DNA from: an uncultured Bacillota bacterium
GTDB lineage: Bacteria > Bacillota > Clostridia > Peptostreptococcales > Anaerovoracaceae
Length of the DNA stretch: 44,906 nt
Assembly (NCBI GenBank): GCA_949287095.1
Contig: CASEFA010000001.1
Span: 133,320 to 178,225, forward strand
Direction: 5' to 3'
In this document: piece by piece, positions 18,788 to 27,181 of the stretch
How the letters are laid out: the number at the start of each line of letters is the position of its first letter
How positions within the stretch are numbered: position 1 is the stretch's first letter
Position numbers and translations under genes: made by a program
The notes under the pieces: generated by a model
What the model saw: the letters and a program-made list of their open reading frames with translations, nothing else
Database searches by the model: none
What the model was told of the DNA's origin: nothing

Positions 18788-19759
18788 TTACCGGCCGTTT
18801 ACCAGATGGCACGCTACGAAATGACCCGGTTCTGTCTCTACATACTCCGGCGTAACCTGTGTGCACACTTCCATACAATGCTCACAACGTCCTGCAAATC
18901 TGCAGCCCGGCTTCGGATTTATTGGGCTTGTAACTTCACCCTTTATCAGTTTAAATGGCTGATTTCTGCTTTCCAATGTAGGTTCCGGTATCGCATCAAG
19001 TAGTACCTGTGTATAAGGGTGCAGCGGATTTTCAAACAACTCATCCGACGTTGCAAACTCAACGCATACTCCAAGATACATAACCATGATATGATTTGAA
19101 ATATGTTTTACTACCGAAAGGTCATGAGTTACAAACATATATGACAGATTAAGCTGATCTTGCAAATCCATCAGCAAATTCAGTATCTGAGCCTGAATGG
19201 ATACGTCCAGTGCAGAAACCGGTTCGTCACACACTATAAACTTAGGATTAAGAGAAAGTGCCCTGGCCACACCTATGCGCTGACGTCTTCCGCCGTCCAG
19301 TTCATGAGGATACACGTTTGCATATCTTCTGGCCAGTCCAACCAGGTCCATCAGCTCTGCCGCATGCTGATAAGTTTCCTTCTTCGACTTATATACCTTA
19401 TGAATCAGCATGTATTCAGAAATAATATCTATTACAGATTTTCTCGGATCAAGACTTGAGTAAGGATCCTGGAATATAATCTGCATTTCTTTTCTCAGCG
19501 GACGCATTGCCCTTGTACTCAGTTTGCTTATATTTTTGCCGTTATATATTATATCGCCTGATGTAGGCTCAATAAGCTTGAGAATAGTTCTGCCCAGCGT
19601 GGATTTTCCACATCCGGATTCACCAACTACACCGATAGTCTCTCCCTGGTAAAGCTTTATGTTTATAGAATCGACAGCATGAAGCAGTCCTGCGCCTGTT
19701 TTGAAATACTTTTTTAAATCTCTTGTTTCCAGTAACGGCGTTCTTTCCTCTTTATTCAT
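18788..19759 (-). CDS. Oligopeptide/dipeptide ABC transporter ATP-binding protein, OppF/DppF-like
   Basis: This is the second ATPase of a peptide-type ABC importer (323 aa from the chosen start). It has Walker A GESGCGKSTLGR, Q-loop FQDPYSSLDPRKSV, Walker B FIVCDEPVSALD and the C-terminal peptide-transporter domain with Cys-rich GCRFAGRCEHCMEVC. The signature reads LDGGRRQR instead of LSGGQRQR, a variant seen in some Clostridial OppF proteins. The frame extends to 19792, but the ATG at 19759 has GGAGGAG upstream and overlaps the oppD stop by 8 nt (ATGAATAA), indicating coupling. Confidence 0.92.
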   Translation of the reverse strand: MNKEERTPLLETRDLKKYFKTGAGLLHAVDSINIKLYQGETIGVVGESGCGKSTLGRTILKLIEPTSGDIIYNGKNISKLSTRAMRPLRKEMQIIFQDPYSSLDPRKSVIDIISEYMLIHKVYKSKKETYQHAAELMDLVGLARRYANVYPHELDGGRRQRIGVARALSLNPKFIVCDEPVSALDVSIQAQILNLLMDLQDQLNLSYMFVTHDLSVVKHISNHIMVMYLGVCVEFATSDELFENPLHPYTQVLLDAIPEPTLESRNQPFKLIKGEVTSPINPKPGCRFAGRCEHCMEVCTQVTPEYVETEPGHFVACHLVNGR

Positions 19760-20786
19760 CTGTCTTCTCCTCCTCTGGCACTGTTTCACCATTATTGTTC
19801 ACATTTCCACTATAAAGGTGACAGTATATTTTATGAGTACCTTCGGTATATATGTCAGGTTTCTGAGTACGACATATTTCCATGCATTTCTCACACCTTG
19901 GCGAGAACTCACAGCCTACCGGCAGATCTGTAGGATCCGGCATCAGTCCGCTTATAGGTTTTAATCTTGCAGATTTCACCCGTAAATTTGGTATTGATCC
20001 GAATAGTCCTTCCGTATAAGGATGATGCCTGTTTCCACTAAAGATGTCTTCCACCGTGCCTGCTTCCACAATCTTACCGGCGTACATAATACATACATCA
20101 TCACAAGTCTTTGCCACTATCCCAAGATCATGGGTAATCATAAGCATAGACGTACCGAGACGATCACGTAAATCTGCTATCATCGCAAGAACCTGCGCTT
20201 GTATAGTAACGTCCAGGGCTGTCGTCGGTTCATCTGCAATCAATAAATCAGGTTCACAGCAAAGAGCAATAGCTATCACAACTCTCTGCTTCATTCCTCC
20301 GGAAAACTGATGCGGGTACTCGACTTTTCTGCTCGGTACTATGCCTACCAGCTGCAGCATCTCCTCTACTCTTTTTTCTACATCTTCTTTTGATAATTCC
20401 GGATTGTGTATTTTTATTGCCTCACCAATCTGGTCTCCGATTGTATAAACCGGATTAAGTGCTGACATAGGATCCTGGAATACCATTGAGATTGCGTTAC
20501 CTCTAATATGGCGCAATTCTTCATCCGGCAATTCCAGAATGTTTCTGCCTTCAAATATAATTTCTCCATCAAGCACTTTTCCTGTTCTTTCAGGAAGCAG
20601 ACCTAAAATACTTAATGCTGTTGTGGTTTTTCCTGCACCTGTTTCACCTACAAGCCCGCAGGTTTTGCCCTTATCTATTTTAAAACTTATTCCATTTACG
20701 GCTTCTACCACTTCCAAATCCGTCTTATATACGACCTTCAGATCTTTAATTTCAAGAATCTGACCATTATTGTTCAACTGTTCCAT
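19752..20786 (-). CDS. Oligopeptide/dipeptide ABC transporter ATP-binding protein, OppD/DppD-like
   Basis: This is the first ATPase of the importer (344 aa). It has Walker A GETGAGKTTTALS, signature FSGGMKQRVVIA, Walker B LLIADEPTTALD and the C-terminal oligopeptide domain with the Cys-rich CEFSPRCEKCMEICRTQ segment, which binds an Fe-S cluster in some relatives. The first in-frame ATG is at 20795, but there the ribosome binding site would overlap the codon. The ATG at 20786 has AGGAG 9 nt upstream and is preferred. It lies 21 nt after oppC. Confidence 0.93.
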   Translation of the reverse strand: MEQLNNNGQILEIKDLKVVYKTDLEVVEAVNGISFKIDKGKTCGLVGETGAGKTTTALSILGLLPERTGKVLDGEIIFEGRNILELPDEELRHIRGNAISMVFQDPMSALNPVYTIGDQIGEAIKIHNPELSKEDVEKRVEEMLQLVGIVPSRKVEYPHQFSGGMKQRVVIAIALCCEPDLLIADEPTTALDVTIQAQVLAMIADLRDRLGTSMLMITHDLGIVAKTCDDVCIMYAGKIVEAGTVEDIFSGNRHHPYTEGLFGSIPNLRVKSARLKPISGLMPDPTDLPVGCEFSPRCEKCMEICRTQKPDIYTEGTHKIYCHLYSGNVNNNGETVPEEEKTDE

Positions 20787-20807
20787 GTTCTCCATCTCCT
20801 CTGTTCA

Positions 20808-21704
20808 CTACGATTTCAGACGTGGATCAAGCGAATCGCGCAGTCCGTCCCCAACGAGATTTATAGCGCACGCTATTATAACTATCGCCAATGTCGGGAA
20901 CAACATCATATGAGGTGCATTCCTCATGAATTCGCGAGCTTCTGACAGCATCTGTCCCCATTCAGGCTGCGGAGCAGGCATTCCGAGACCGAGAAAGCTC
21001 AGTGTAGATTCGTATATGATTATCTTTGCAACATTAAGTGTAGTATTTATTATGATTACACCCACGGCATTAGGTATTATATGGGAAAGAATAATTCTAA
21101 AGCTTGTAGCTCCTCCGGCGCTGGATGCTTCAATATAATCCTGCTCTGACAAAGTCAGTACTTCAGATCTGACCAGTCTAACGTAATTCGTAAAATATGC
21201 AAGCGTGAGGGCAACAATCAGGTTTGTGAATGATGCTCCCAGTGCATATACTACTGCCATAGTGAACAGTATATCAGGCACTGACATAAAAATATCGAGA
21301 GCTCTCATTATGACATTATCTACGGCTTTGCCAAAATATCCTGCTACTGCGCCAAGAATACTTCCCACTATGCACGATGCAACTGTTGCAATAAGCGCAA
21401 TCGCTACAGACGTTCGCCCTCCGTAAATAATACGGGCGAAAATATCCCTTCCAAATCCGTCGTTACCGAATATGTGTTCACTGGATGGGCCTTTAAGCAT
21501 AAGTGAGGAGTTCTGCGTTATTGCCAGATCATATGGTACTAAAAGAGGACCGAATATCAGGAGAGCCGCTATTATAACCAGCATAATCAGCCCGATCATA
21601 GCACCCTTATTTTTCTTATATCTTCTCCATATTTCTTTTACTTTACCTTTTCTCTGGTAAACAATTACCTCGTCGTTCATATTTTGCTTCGTTTTTGTAA
21701 ACAT
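20808..21704 (-). CDS. ABC transporter permease, OppC/DppC-like
   Basis: This 298-aa permease has an N-terminal OppC-type helix (about residues 33-55), a periplasm-facing segment with GNDGFGRDIFARIIYGGRTS, and a BPD transport domain with the EAA loop EASSAGGATSFRIILSHIIPNA. It pairs with OppB to form the membrane channel. It starts 3 nt after the oppB stop. An alternative start is the ATG at 21680; the ribosome binding site before 21704 is only moderate. Confidence 0.93.
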   Translation of the reverse strand: MFTKTKQNMNDEVIVYQRKGKVKEIWRRYKKNKGAMIGLIMLVIIAALLIFGPLLVPYDLAITQNSSLMLKGPSSEHIFGNDGFGRDIFARIIYGGRTSVAIALIATVASCIVGSILGAVAGYFGKAVDNVIMRALDIFMSVPDILFTMAVVYALGASFTNLIVALTLAYFTNYVRLVRSEVLTLSEQDYIEASSAGGATSFRIILSHIIPNAVGVIIINTTLNVAKIIIYESTLSFLGLGMPAPQPEWGQMLSEAREFMRNAPHMMLFPTLAIVIIACAINLVGDGLRDSLDPRLKS

Positions 21705-21707
21705 GGC

Positions 21708-22649
21708 CTACCCTCTCTTCTTCGTATATTTTGCTCTGATTCTAGGGTCTATGAATGCATAAATTATATCTACCAGCAGCATTACAATTGTAAAACATAT
21801 AGAGATCAGAATCGTTCCTGCAATTATAACAGGCTCATCCTTCTGCGTTATTCTATCCACTATAAGGCTTCCTATACCCTGAACAGAAAAAATCTGCTCA
21901 GCTACGACAGCTCCGCAAAGAAGAAGTCCCAGGTTCAGACCAATCTGTGTGATAACCGGTAATAATGCATTCTTTAAAACATGCTTCCATACGACCGTTC
22001 TCTCTGTTGCACCCTTTGCACGGGCAGTACGAACATAATCCTGACGTATAGAATCCAGCATCGACGATTTCGTAAATCTGAAATTCTGAGCCGCTATTGG
22101 AATTGCTATGGCCAGTGTAGGCATGATATATCCTGTCCAGTCAGGTATTCCATACGAAGGTAACAGATTTAATTTCAGTGAAAAGCAGAACAGTAAAACC
22201 AGTCCGAGTACGAAAGTAGGTACCGCTGCCAAAAGGAATGAAATAAGGGAAGCAACCGTGTCTGTTGCCGAATACTGTTTAACAGCTGCATAAATTCCAA
22301 GAGGAATTCCAATCACTGTAGATACTATCATTCCCAGAAACGCCAGTTCTATTGTTGTAATATAACGTGGCCATATCTCATTAAATACCGGCTGTTTTGT
22401 CACATATGAAATTCCGAAGTCCCCGTGAAGAAACATATTCTCAAGGTAATTTATGAACTTCTGCAGAAAAGGTAAATCATATCCTATGGCATGATTATAT
22501 GCATCTACATCTGCCTGAGATACACCTGATCCCAATATTGCCCTTCCCGGATCTCCGGGAGTAATATTCATGATAAAATAAATAATGAAAGTGACTCCTA
22601 TAACAGTCGGAATCAAAAATAACAGTCTTTTAATAATGTACTTATACAT
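21708..22649 (-). CDS. ABC transporter permease, OppB/DppB-like
   Basis: This 313-aa permease starts MYKYIIKRLLFLIPTVIGV with the family-typical first helix and NITPGDPGRAILG. It has the BPD domain with the EAA-type loop RTARAKGATERTVVWKHVLKNALLPV. GGAGG lies before the ATG. The upstream gap to oppA (124 nt) contains a strong hairpin. Confidence 0.94.
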   Translation of the reverse strand: MYKYIIKRLLFLIPTVIGVTFIIYFIMNITPGDPGRAILGSGVSQADVDAYNHAIGYDLPFLQKFINYLENMFLHGDFGISYVTKQPVFNEIWPRYITTIELAFLGMIVSTVIGIPLGIYAAVKQYSATDTVASLISFLLAAVPTFVLGLVLLFCFSLKLNLLPSYGIPDWTGYIMPTLAIAIPIAAQNFRFTKSSMLDSIRQDYVRTARAKGATERTVVWKHVLKNALLPVITQIGLNLGLLLCGAVVAEQIFSVQGIGSLIVDRITQKDEPVIIAGTILISICFTIVMLLVDIIYAFIDPRIRAKYTKKRG

Positions 22650-22704
22650 GCTCGCCTCCCTGATGCTGAAAAATCATCATCCATTTGTATAAGATGCTTT
22701 TGAT

Positions 22705-22738
22705 GAGGATATGACAGGCTTTAACCCGTCATATCCTC
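22705..22738 (-). promoter_or_regulatory. Intercistronic hairpin between oppA and oppB
   Basis: GAGGATATGAC (22705-22715) pairs perfectly with GTCATATCCTC (22728-22738). No T-run follows on the minus strand. This is the common arrangement that protects the abundant binding-protein message and lowers read-through into the permease genes. Confidence 0.65.
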
Positions 22739-22773
22739 CATGCATGTTATATTTTATTAACCAGCGATTAAAA

Positions 22774-24381
22774 CTAGGCCCAACTCATATCCGTCAGATG
22801 ATAGTATGTAGGGTTGATTGCCGATACATCTATGCGATCTGACCATGCAATTCCTACTGCACTGTGATAGAGCGGTAAAATTGTCTGTGTATTCATTACA
22901 TAATCCCAAAGCTCAGTATATATTCCGACTCTCTCTTCAGTATCCGTTACTGCAACACCCTGATCGATAAGGTCTTCCATGTACTGCCAGTCAAATGTAT
23001 TATTGTCATCTTTGTAGCTCACGATGTACATTCCCGTAGATTCAGAATCGAGCTGCTGTCTGATATTGTTGTAATCATAGTTTCCACTGTCAGAGTATAC
23101 AGCCATATCGTAATTCTGATTGTACATATCTATTGTTCCTGGAGATGCCTCTTTAATTTCCACTTCTGCAATCATTCCATTTTTCCTAAGGTTTTCCTGA
23201 ATTACTACTGCTGCTTTTCCCTTAGGGGAATTGTCGGAAGGATAGGTAAGAATTGTTCCTACAGGTATTCCTGCTTCTATTTCCTCTTCGGTAAATCCTG
23301 CATCCAGGAGGCACTGATGAGCTGCATCCTCATCATAGTCATATGTTCTGAATCCGCCATCATCTGCATTAGGTGCTGTAGGCACGTATTCCGGTAACAT
23401 GTACTCGTACGCAGGGCTGCCATATCCCGTAGTTGATGAAAGTACTATGTCATCCTTGTTTATCGCATAGAATATAGCCTCTCTAACCTTAGGGTTTGAC
23501 AGTATCCCATTATTTGATTCAGACTTATAATTTATCGCAAGGAACTGAATATCATTGGCCGGAACCATTTCACATCTATCACCTGCAGCGGCCTCTATAT
23601 TCTCCCATTCTGTGAGAGGTGCATCAGTTATATAATCCAGCTCACCATTCTCGTAAGCTATAACTGCCGCAGCATCTTCTGCTATTACACGATACTCAAC
23701 ATGCTTGATGTCAGGTGCGCCCTGCCAATAATCCTCATATGCCGTAAGTTTGACCCCGGAAGCTACATCATACTCCTCAACATAATAAGGGCCTGTTCCT
23801 GCCTTATGCGGTGCGGTTCCAAATGTTCCGCCGCCATCCACTATCTCTTCATACTCTCTCTGGCTGGTAATCTTTACAGTAAAGAATGTATGATCGATTG
23901 CCGAATATGGATATTTAAGCGTAATCACAACAGTCTTGTCATCCTGTGCGGTTACAGTATCAATCATAGAAGTAACGTATCCGAACTTGGCATTATTCAT
24001 TGCCATTTCATAACTGAACACAACATCATCTGCGGTTACAGTATCACCATTCTGGAATGTCGCATCCACAAGCTCTATAGTATAAGTAAGACCATCCTCG
24101 CTTACATCTACATTTTTCGCCAAAAGATTATAGTATCCGCCTTCTGACTCGTCTATTCCGTAGAGACCCTCAAAAAGCTGTACATAAGTGATTTTGTTTC
24201 CCTCAAGTGTGGAAGTCTGCTGCCAGTCAGTACTTTCAAGTGGTGACATGAGTCTGAGATATATAGTATCATCGGCAGTTTCCCCACTGCTGCCACTGCT
24301 GCCATCGCCACCGCAGCCGACGAGTAATGACATTGCCATAACTGCTGAAAGCAATACTGCGAATAACTTTCTACGTTTCAT
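22774..24381 (-). CDS. ABC transporter substrate-binding lipoprotein, family 5 (OppA/DppA-like)
   Basis: This 535-aa extracellular binding protein gives the importer its specificity. It has a lipoprotein signal peptide with lipobox LLVGC, Cys23 being the lipidated residue, followed by a Gly/Ser linker. The SBP_bac_5 body includes LRLMSPLESTDWQQ, GDTVTADDVVFSYEMAMNN, APHKAGTGPYYVEEYD and VREAIFYAINKDDIV. The family binds peptides, nickel, opines, guanidino compounds and other solutes, so the family alone does not fix the substrate. It lies 44 nt after the first arginine-deiminase-fold gene, with AGGAGG before the ATG. Confidence 0.93.
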   Translation of the reverse strand: MKRRKLFAVLLSAVMAMSLLVGCGGDGSSGSSGETADDTIYLRLMSPLESTDWQQTSTLEGNKITYVQLFEGLYGIDESEGGYYNLLAKNVDVSEDGLTYTIELVDATFQNGDTVTADDVVFSYEMAMNNAKFGYVTSMIDTVTAQDDKTVVITLKYPYSAIDHTFFTVKITSQREYEEIVDGGGTFGTAPHKAGTGPYYVEEYDVASGVKLTAYEDYWQGAPDIKHVEYRVIAEDAAAVIAYENGELDYITDAPLTEWENIEAAAGDRCEMVPANDIQFLAINYKSESNNGILSNPKVREAIFYAINKDDIVLSSTTGYGSPAYEYMLPEYVPTAPNADDGGFRTYDYDEDAAHQCLLDAGFTEEEIEAGIPVGTILTYPSDNSPKGKAAVVIQENLRKNGMIAEVEIKEASPGTIDMYNQNYDMAVYSDSGNYDYNNIRQQLDSESTGMYIVSYKDDNNTFDWQYMEDLIDQGVAVTDTEERVGIYTELWDYVMNTQTILPLYHSAVGIAWSDRIDVSAINPTYYHLTDMSWA

Positions 24382-24425
24382 AACATCCTCCTATTTAATC
24401 CAACATCTTGTTTCCCTGCTGTACA

Positions 24426-25385
24426 CTACCCTCTCTTAAGAAATGCTGTACAACAGTGCATAGCACCGTATCCTTTTATTATTTCCGAAAAGTCCACCGG
24501 TATTACTTTTATCCCCGCCTTTTCAAGAACCTCTCTGGAACGTGGATTTCCATCCACCTGGACTATCAATCCCGGCTTAATTGCAACAAAGTTGATTGCA
24601 AATGAAATCTTAGCTTCGGTTCTTGACGGACACTCCAGAAGCTGAATTCCTTTTTTCTTAAGTGCATCACATACGTCATACGGAACCTGCGCTGCAAATA
24701 TCATTGCCACATCCTCGCTTGCAAAATTCAGAAGTCCGTCTATATGAGCATGTCCATACGGAATCTGCATCCAGATTATGTTATCAACACCCTGACGTCT
24801 AAGCTCATGCTCAAGTTGTTCAGCTCCCTGCCTATTTGTTCTGCTTCCTGTCGAGATAATGCACGTATGCCTGTCAACCCACATCGCATTAGCTCCCTCG
24901 AGACGGCCATCACCATTTATCGTGTGAATTATAGGCACTCCCAGCTTTGCGAGCTGCTGAGCCACATACCGTTCCTCTCCCCGGCGTGCGGCCATTCCCG
25001 GTCTGGTGATTATTGCGCCCTCCGGAGTCATAAAGCAAAGATCCCGGCAGAAAAGTGCATTAGGTCTGTCTTCCCTCTGCTCCTCAACATAATGAACTCT
25101 TACGCCATTATCTCTATAAATCTGAGCAAGATTATCATGCTGGGCTCTGAACTTTTCAGGATCTATCGGCGATAAAAATCTGCACGCCTGCCAGTCAAAG
25201 TTTTCAACCTCTTTACCAGGTCTTCTTAGTAAGCAGTCCTTAAGATCCAGGCACTCCGAATAAACACCCCAATCTCCCCAATAGAGAGGCAGGTCATCTT
25301 CAAAAGCGCTCTCCTTCGGAAACCATCTTTCTCCGTCGAGCGCATCGATATCATTCTTCAGCTGCTTCTCATAATCAGTACTCAT
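24426..25385 (-). CDS. Arginine deiminase-fold amidinotransferase/amidinohydrolase, copy 1
   Basis: This 319-aa protein of the arginine deiminase / dimethylargininase / amidinotransferase superfamily should act on a guanidino carbon through a Cys thioester-like intermediate. Candidate catalytic residues are Arg114-Asp115 in FCRDLCFMTPEG, Glu163 in LEGANAMWVDRH, His214 in HAHIDGLLNF and Cys311 (next to Cys312) in AMHCCTAFLKRG at the C-terminus. It lacks the extra helical domain of classical arginine deiminase, so dimethylargininase-like or other chemistry is plausible. It is first in a sigma-54 controlled operon with an Opp-type importer, and closely related to copy 2 at 27182-28135. The substrate is unknown. 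Confidence 0.85.
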   Translation of the reverse strand: MSTDYEKQLKNDIDALDGERWFPKESAFEDDLPLYWGDWGVYSECLDLKDCLLRRPGKEVENFDWQACRFLSPIDPEKFRAQHDNLAQIYRDNGVRVHYVEEQREDRPNALFCRDLCFMTPEGAIITRPGMAARRGEERYVAQQLAKLGVPIIHTINGDGRLEGANAMWVDRHTCIISTGSRTNRQGAEQLEHELRRQGVDNIIWMQIPYGHAHIDGLLNFASEDVAMIFAAQVPYDVCDALKKKGIQLLECPSRTEAKISFAINFVAIKPGLIVQVDGNPRSREVLEKAGIKVIPVDFSEIIKGYGAMHCCTAFLKRG

Positions 25386-25446
25386 TGTCGTACTCCCTCC
25401 TTTTCATGATTTTGATAATAATTTCAATTTTTCTGCCTTTATAAGA

Positions 25447-25461
25447 GCAACTATTATGCCA
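25447..25461 (-). promoter_or_regulatory. Sigma-54 (-24/-12) promoter for the enzyme-opp operon
   Basis: On the minus strand, TGGCAT (25461-25456), 5 nt, TTGC (25450-25447) fits TGGCAC-N5-TTGC with one change. It lies 62 nt before the start codon of copy 1. A sigma-54 activator gene lies directly upstream. Confidence 0.8.
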
Positions 25462-25497
25462 ACGAAAAACGGGCATTTTACATGCTTAAATGCGCAA

Positions 25498-25543
25498 AAA
25501 AATTTTACAGTTCAAAGTTTTTTCCTTAAACCGTAAAATTTTT
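25498..25543. promoter_or_regulatory. Inverted repeat between activator gene and -24/-12 promoter
   Basis: AAAAATTTTAC (25498-25508) is matched by GTAAAATTTTT (25533-25543). With its 24-nt loop it is a poor terminator for the activator gene ending at 25567 and may instead be the enhancer site for the activator. TTTTACA half-sites also occur at 25476-25482 and at 27084-27090, upstream of the second -24/-12 promoter. Confidence 0.5.
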
Positions 25544-25566
25544 CTGCTTTTATCTACAATTTGATT

Positions 25567-26952
25567 TTACTTCTCAATTCTATGCTTCAGTATTTTATAG
25601 CTGAGAGTTTGTCTGGAAATACCAAGAAGTCTCGCGGCTTCTGCCTGACTTCTTGTTGTTCTCAGAGCACGCGCTATCATATTTTTCTCCATGGAATTTA
25701 TAGCCTCATCCAGACTAAAGCCTTCCTCGAACAGCATATCATCCTGTGTAGCCATCATCTGGTCAGATGGAAATGAGTTTAGCGGTTCTATAAAATACTC
25801 CGGTAAATCCATCCTCCGTATTATTCTTCCGGACACAATATTAAACGCCCCCTCTATTATGTTCCTGAGCTCTCTCACATTTCCCGGCCACGAATATCTG
25901 GCAAAAAGTTCTTCAACCTCTTCATCAACGTCAAGAATATTTTTCCCCATCTTTTCATTGAATACATCGATGTAATATCTGGTAAGAGCCTTTACATCCT
26001 CCATACGCGCTCTTAAAGGTGGAATATTTATCTGCACCACGCTCAAGCGATAAAACAGGTCATCCCTTATCTTCTTTTCAGCCACGCACTGAATTGGATT
26101 TACATTTACCGCAGATACGACTTTGACGTCGATGTTCACCGGATTGTGACTACCTAATCTCGTAACCTGTTTTTCCTCTACTACCTTAAGTATTTTTGAC
26201 TGGATTCCAATATCCATTGAGTTAATCTCATCAAGAAAAATTGTACCTCCATTCGCAATTTCAAAAAGTCCGGGAGTATTTTCCGCGCCCGTATAGCTGC
26301 CCTTTGTCGTACCAAATAAAATGCTCTCCAGTAAATTATCCGGTATGGCCGCACAGTTTTGGGACACAAATCTTTTATTCTTTCTATGACTCGAGGTGTG
26401 CAGTGACTGTGCTACAAGTTCTTTTCCCGTACCTGTTTCGCCGTAAATCATTACCGATGAATCCGTTTCAGCCACCATTGGAATTCGGTTTTTCATTATT
26501 TTCATACTTTGAGAGTTTGTTATTATATCATCTATCGTATATAGTTTTCTTTCTTCCTTATTTTCCTTAAAAGTTATACTTATGTTTTTCCTTTCGTATG
26601 GTTCGTCAACATAACGGGACACGTCTATTGCACCGATTATTTCCTCGTTTTCCTTTATCGGCATCGTAGTATTGACCGTGTGCAAAATCTGTCCCTCATA
26701 CGTAACGAGCTCCTGATACTGATTCACTATAGGCTCTCCGGTTCTCAGCACGGTCATAATACTGCTTGTCTCTTCGGTAAGCCTGGGATATACCTCCAGA
26801 ATATGTTTTCTTAGAATACTTTTCTCTCTTAAGTTACTTACATCCGGACGATATGTAAGATAGTATTCTATATATCCATTCTTATCTGTGATAACAAGGC
26901 CATCAACATAGTTATATAAGTTCAGAATCTGTTCTACATAGCGTCTGAGCAT
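25567..26952 (-). CDS. Sigma-54 interaction transcriptional activator, RocR-like
   Basis: This 461-aa enhancer-binding protein has three parts. An N-terminal PAS-like sensor spans about residues 13-110 (GLVITDKNGYIEYYL, TGEPIVNQYQEL). The AAA+ domain has Walker A GETGTGKE (171-178), the sigma-54 contact loop GSYTGA (218-223, a variant of GAFTGA), Walker B TIFLDE and WPGNVRELRN. A C-terminal Fis-type helix-turn-helix is SQAEAARLLGISRQTL. The layout resembles RocR, the arginine-responsive activator of Bacillus. The frame opens at a TTG at 26997, but GGAGG 7 nt before the ATG at 26952 decides the start. It lies between the two promoters it presumably controls. Confidence 0.92.
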   Translation of the reverse strand: MLRRYVEQILNLYNYVDGLVITDKNGYIEYYLTYRPDVSNLREKSILRKHILEVYPRLTEETSSIMTVLRTGEPIVNQYQELVTYEGQILHTVNTTMPIKENEEIIGAIDVSRYVDEPYERKNISITFKENKEERKLYTIDDIITNSQSMKIMKNRIPMVAETDSSVMIYGETGTGKELVAQSLHTSSHRKNKRFVSQNCAAIPDNLLESILFGTTKGSYTGAENTPGLFEIANGGTIFLDEINSMDIGIQSKILKVVEEKQVTRLGSHNPVNIDVKVVSAVNVNPIQCVAEKKIRDDLFYRLSVVQINIPPLRARMEDVKALTRYYIDVFNEKMGKNILDVDEEVEELFARYSWPGNVRELRNIIEGAFNIVSGRIIRRMDLPEYFIEPLNSFPSDQMMATQDDMLFEEGFSLDEAINSMEKNMIARALRTTRSQAEAARLLGISRQTLSYKILKHRIEK

Positions 26953-27025
26953 TTCAATCCTCCGTATTTCAAACAAACGTCCCATCGTACGTAGCAATCA
27001 CTCCATATCTATGCCAATAATTGTA

Positions 27026-27035
27026 CCCCCCCCCC
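27026..27035. repeat. Run of ten C residues upstream of the activator gene
   Basis: Ten consecutive C residues lie in the region shared by the divergent activator gene and the second enzyme operon, 74 nt before the activator start and about 98 nt upstream of the -24 element. Such runs slip easily, so it could vary promoter spacing. It could also be a sequencing-length error. Confidence 0.7.
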
Positions 27036-27132
27036 ACACGACTCGTCAAGATTACTTTACAAATCACGCAGATTTTTTTAACTTTTTACATACTGTGTCT
27101 TAAACTCCTTTGAAATATCTCAATTTCTCCTT

Positions 27133-27147
27133 TGGTACGGTACTTGC
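27133..27147 (+). promoter_or_regulatory. Sigma-54 (-24/-12) promoter for enzyme copy 2 and DUF1847
   Basis: TGGTAC (27133-27138), 5 nt, TTGC (27144-27147) fits TGGCAC-N5-TTGC with one change. A start near 27159 leaves a 23-nt leader containing AGGAGGG before the ATG at 27182. Confidence 0.82.
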
Positions 27148-27181
27148 TCTCCATGGTTAAAAAAACTAACAGGAGGGCCAA

